From Pseudomonadota bacterium (lineage in GTDB: Bacteria; Pseudomonadota; Gammaproteobacteria; Burkholderiales; Gallionellaceae), in NCBI GenBank assembly GCA_021782995.1, contig JAJXUI010000003.1, forward strand, positions 53,568-117,567: a DNA stretch of 64,000 nucleotides. The letters run 5' to 3'. The position numbers and the translations under genes were made by a program. Below, in pieces: positions 60,904 through 64,000 of the stretch. Numbering within the stretch: the stretch's first letter is position 1; each line of letters opens with the position of its first letter. Under the pieces are notes generated by a model, which worked only from the letters and a program-made list of their open reading frames with translations, did no database searches and was not told the DNA's origin.

Positions 60904-61646
60904 TGGACAAACTCAGCCTGCTGGGTTTGCTGTTTGCGTTTGCAGGCATCATGGGCGGCTCCCTGCTGGAAGGGAGCAGCATGGTGCTGCTGCTGCAAGG
61001 GGCAGCCCTGTTGATCGTGCTCGGTGGCACGCTGGGCGCGGTGATGTTGCAATACCCCGCTCGCACTTTCATCCTTGGCCTGCGCATGATGCGCTGGGCA
61101 TTCTTCACGCCGAAAATCCAGTCGCAGAAAATGGTTTACCAGCTCAGCGCCTGGAGCAATATCGCACGCCGTGACAGCGTGCTGAAGCTCGAAGACCAGA
61201 TCGATGACATCAGCGATCCCTTTGTGCGCAAGGGCCTGCAACTGCTGGTGGACAACCAGCCGGCAGAAAAAATCCAGGATGTGCTGCAAGTGGAAATCGA
61301 CACCTATGAGCAATGCCATTTCCAGGCGGCGCGGATATGGGAATCGGCCGCCGGCTATTCGCCTACCATCGGCATCATGGGCGCCGTGCTCGGGCTGGTG
61401 CAGGTGATGCAGCACCTGCGCGATCCTTCCACGCTGGGCATCGGCATTGCAGTGGCATTCATCTCCACCCTGTATGGCGTCGGCCTCGCCAACCTCGTGT
61501 TCCTGCCCATTTCCGGCAAACTCAAGCTCATCATCCTGCAGCAGGTCAAATTGCGGGAAATGGTGGTGGATGGCCTGATGATGATCGCCAGCGCAGAAAA
61601 TTCCCGCCACATCGAGAACAAGCTGCAGGGATACATCCCTGCCTGA
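60903..61646 (+). CDS. motC: Second flagellar stator protein (MotC / MotA-like)
   Basis: 247 aa; ESAAGYSPTIGIMGAVLGLVQVMQHLRDPSTLGIGIAVAFISTLYGVGLANLVFLP. Confidence 0.9.
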   Translation: MDKLSLLGLLFAFAGIMGGSLLEGSSMVLLLQGAALLIVLGGTLGAVMLQYPARTFILGLRMMRWAFFTPKIQSQKMVYQLSAWSNIARRDSVLKLEDQIDDISDPFVRKGLQLLVDNQPAEKIQDVLQVEIDTYEQCHFQAARIWESAAGYSPTIGIMGAVLGLVQVMQHLRDPSTLGIGIAVAFISTLYGVGLANLVFLPISGKLKLIILQQVKLREMVVDGLMMIASAENSRHIENKLQGYIPA

Positions 61647-61650
61647 AGCC

Positions 61651-62460
61651 ATGTCCCGCGCGCCACGCCGTCAGCATGAAGAAAACCAGGACCGCTGGCT
61701 GATCTCGTATTCCGATTTCATCACCCTGCTGTTCGCGCTGTTTGTCGTGCTGTATGCCATCTCGAAAGTGGATGAGGAAAAATACAAGGAATTCGGCAGC
61801 TCGCTGAATTTTGCATTCGGTTCGCTTGTTGCAGGCAAGGCGGGCACGCAAAATGCCGGCAAGGGCGCACATGATGAAGCGCAGGGCGTGTTGCTGCAGG
61901 CAATCATCGAGCGGCGCAATGCAAAACTTGCCGAGCAGCAGCGCAAGATCAACGAAGCCATGCAGGCCATCAGCAACAAGCTTAACAGCGTGCTGTCCCC
62001 CCTGGTGAAGTCTGACCAGGTCAGCGTCACGCAGACCGCCAAAGGCGTAGTGGTGGATATCAATGCCAGCGCCCTGTTTGAGCAGGGCGAAGCTAACTTG
62101 CAGAAAAATGCAATCAAAACCCTGAGCGCTGTAGCCAAGGTACTGCAGGAAGGCACGGATGCGATAGAGGTGGAAGGGCATACCGACGACATTCCCATCT
62201 ACACGCCACAGTTTCCATCCAACTGGGAGCTTTCCGCTGCGCGCGCCAGCAGTGTAGTGCGACTGTTCATTGAGCAAAATGTTGCGGCAGAACGCCTGCG
62301 GGCAGTTGGCCTTGCCTCCTATCACCCCATTGCCAGTAACGACACACCTGAAGGACGCGCACGCAACCGGCGCGTCACCATCACCATCGTGGCCCCGGTC
62401 ATCGAGCGTCCCTTGCAGACTACGGAAGAAGCTAGCGAAGCTGCGCCTCCTGTGAAGTAG
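61651..62460 (+). CDS. motD: Second flagellar stator protein (MotD / MotB-like)
   Basis: DRWLISYSDFITLLFALFVVLYAISKVDEEKYKEF; OmpA-like VEGHTDDIPIYTPQFPSNWELSAARA. Confidence 0.92.
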   Translation: MSRAPRRQHEENQDRWLISYSDFITLLFALFVVLYAISKVDEEKYKEFGSSLNFAFGSLVAGKAGTQNAGKGAHDEAQGVLLQAIIERRNAKLAEQQRKINEAMQAISNKLNSVLSPLVKSDQVSVTQTAKGVVVDINASALFEQGEANLQKNAIKTLSAVAKVLQEGTDAIEVEGHTDDIPIYTPQFPSNWELSAARASSVVRLFIEQNVAAERLRAVGLASYHPIASNDTPEGRARNRRVTITIVAPVIERPLQTTEEASEAAPPVK

Positions 62461-62674
62461 GGGCGACTTGATATATGCTGCGCCAGCTGGGCCGGCAATG
62501 CAGTAGAATTTTTTCCGTTATTTGCGTGGAAGCGGAAATAACCGATCCGGCAGAGTAGTTCCAGGTGCGGACGTTTGCGGTTGTCAGCTTTGCTGACACG
62601 AATATTAGGAAGCCGGCTTTCTCATCCGGCCGGTAGAAACGTCTGTTATCGGAACTTATTTCCGGAGGGTTTCA

Positions 62675-63667
62675 ATGAAACGTGCTGTGAGTATGCATTT
62701 CTCCACAATATTTTTTTGCTGGTTCTTGTTAGTCTCTTCCTCGACTTTCGCTAATGATTCCATCGGGAGCGTGGCAGTAGGTGGAATAGCTTTCCTTAAG
62801 AGCGAGGATGTTCGCTTAGTCAGGGAATATCTTCTCATTTCTCCTGACGCGATAAGGATCAGGTATAGGTTCTTAAACGAATCAGGCAAGGATATTTACA
62901 CAACCGTTGCCTTCCCCATGCCGCCGTATGGGTGGAATCCAGGTTGGTATATGGGCATGGCTAATGAGCGTCCATTAGAGACCTTCAAAGTTAATGTGAA
63001 TGGAAAACACATTGATACTAGGCGTGATATGCGCGCTATGATCGGCAATAAAGATGTCACAGGCTTGCTACGGAATGTTGGATTAACCGATGAGCAGTTA
63101 TTCAAGACATTCGCCATGTGCTTAGATGAGAACGAGGGCACAGAAAGATTTTGTGGGGTTACTAAAGCTCAGGAAGATAGATTGAAGCAGATTGGATCGT
63201 GGAAAGTGGCCGAAACTGCGCTATGGGAGCAATCCTTTCCGTCCCATGAGGAAATAGAAGTGCGGCACGAATACGTCCCGTTTGTTGGCGACTCTTACAT
63301 GTATGTCTATCAGCAGGGAAAATTCGACTACTCTGAACTGGAGCAAACGTCCGATGCCTGCCTCGATCCTAGTACGACCAACGCGATTAAAAGGAAGGTA
63401 CAAAGTCTTGTTAACCATGGGGCAACCGTTGCACGAATAAGAGTCAAAAGAGTTGAGTATATTTTGGGAACGGGTAGAAATTGGAAAGGTCCAATTAAGG
63501 AATTCAGCTTAAGATTAGAAAAAGATTCCCCCAATCAAATATTATCCCTATGCTTCCCTGGCACACCCAAACGCATTAATCAAACCGCACTCGAGTTCAA
63601 ACAAAACAATTACGTTCCTCAGGACATGGTAACGGTCTATTTCTTTGAGGTCAGACGAGACATTTGA
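62675..63667 (+). CDS. DUF4424-like secreted/periplasmic protein
   Basis: 330 aa with signal peptide; FANDSIGSVAVGGIAFLKSEDVRLVREYLLISPDAIRIRYRFLNESGKDIYTTVAFPMP. Confidence 0.75.
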   Translation: MKRAVSMHFSTIFFCWFLLVSSSTFANDSIGSVAVGGIAFLKSEDVRLVREYLLISPDAIRIRYRFLNESGKDIYTTVAFPMPPYGWNPGWYMGMANERPLETFKVNVNGKHIDTRRDMRAMIGNKDVTGLLRNVGLTDEQLFKTFAMCLDENEGTERFCGVTKAQEDRLKQIGSWKVAETALWEQSFPSHEEIEVRHEYVPFVGDSYMYVYQQGKFDYSELEQTSDACLDPSTTNAIKRKVQSLVNHGATVARIRVKRVEYILGTGRNWKGPIKEFSLRLEKDSPNQILSLCFPGTPKRINQTALEFKQNNYVPQDMVTVYFFEVRRDI

Positions 63668-64000
63668 GTGAATTAGTGGCGGCATGTCGCGACTGGCAGG
63701 TTTGGGGAAGCGAAAAAGCAATGCCAGACAACCGAATTGGGCACGAGGCTGTCGGTTTAGGAATAAAGTACAATTAGTCCGTTTTCTGTGAGGAAGCAGA
63801 AATTTAGTGGATGGCAGTACAGTCCCATTAACAGCCGATTTTTAATGTAATTTACATAGGCTGAAGTCTTCCAGGAGCAGCCATTAGACGATGTCCAATA
63901 TGACTGATTTCTGCGAGTCCGACAGTCTTTAATGGAATCTGGGCCACCGATAGCAGACCATCAATCTATTGCATTGAGAAGTCCGTTTGGGGCACAACTC

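Noticed and set aside
63780-64000. Integron attC / VCR-like repeat near the window end
   Set aside because: Only fragments such as cagtcccatta resemble VCRs; no paired R' and R'' core sites could be identified and the region is cut by the window edge.

Overview
This is a betaproteobacterial chromosome segment, judged from gene order and protein families. It runs in five parts. (1) A housekeeping block: bactofilin, erpA, anmK, M23 peptidase, tyrS, an MCP and two very large hybrid kinases, then rpsU-yqeY-dnaG-rpoD. (2) An ~8.5 kb integrative, satellite-like element (about 18.93-27.46 kb) carrying a P4-type tyrosine integrase, an AlpA-like regulator, a PrimPol/DUF3987 replication protein, small phage-like ORFs and an iteron-like cluster. 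(3) A bifunctional PP2C/Ser-Thr kinase gene next to an FNT (formate/nitrite) transporter. (4) A large motility and chemotaxis locus: flhDC, motAB, two cheV, cheYZA, MCPs, a second cheA, cheW, cheR, cheD, cheB, a STAS/PP2C/RsbW-like module, flhBAFG, fliA and motCD. (5) A lower-GC tail with a DUF4424 gene. The strongest finding is that the element splits a host CAU-anticodon tRNA gene (probably tRNA-Ile2) in the anticodon loop. The halves lie at 18894-18933 and 27461-27497. The disrupted gene is not rebuilt in the usual way. Instead the element carries a complete, diverged CAU tRNA (19052-19130) plus an intrinsic terminator, 118 bp inside its left end and downstream of the host tRNA's own 5' half. 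Other notable observations are five YGFF repeats in a CheA linker, a shared C-terminal [DE][VI]E[LM]F-type tail on two MCPs and CheD, a FlhG with a degenerate Walker A motif, consensus-like sigma-28 promoters, and a TGTAGG-N7-CCTACA palindrome upstream of flhDC. Everything here was read by eye from the sequence and the ORF track; no database search was run.
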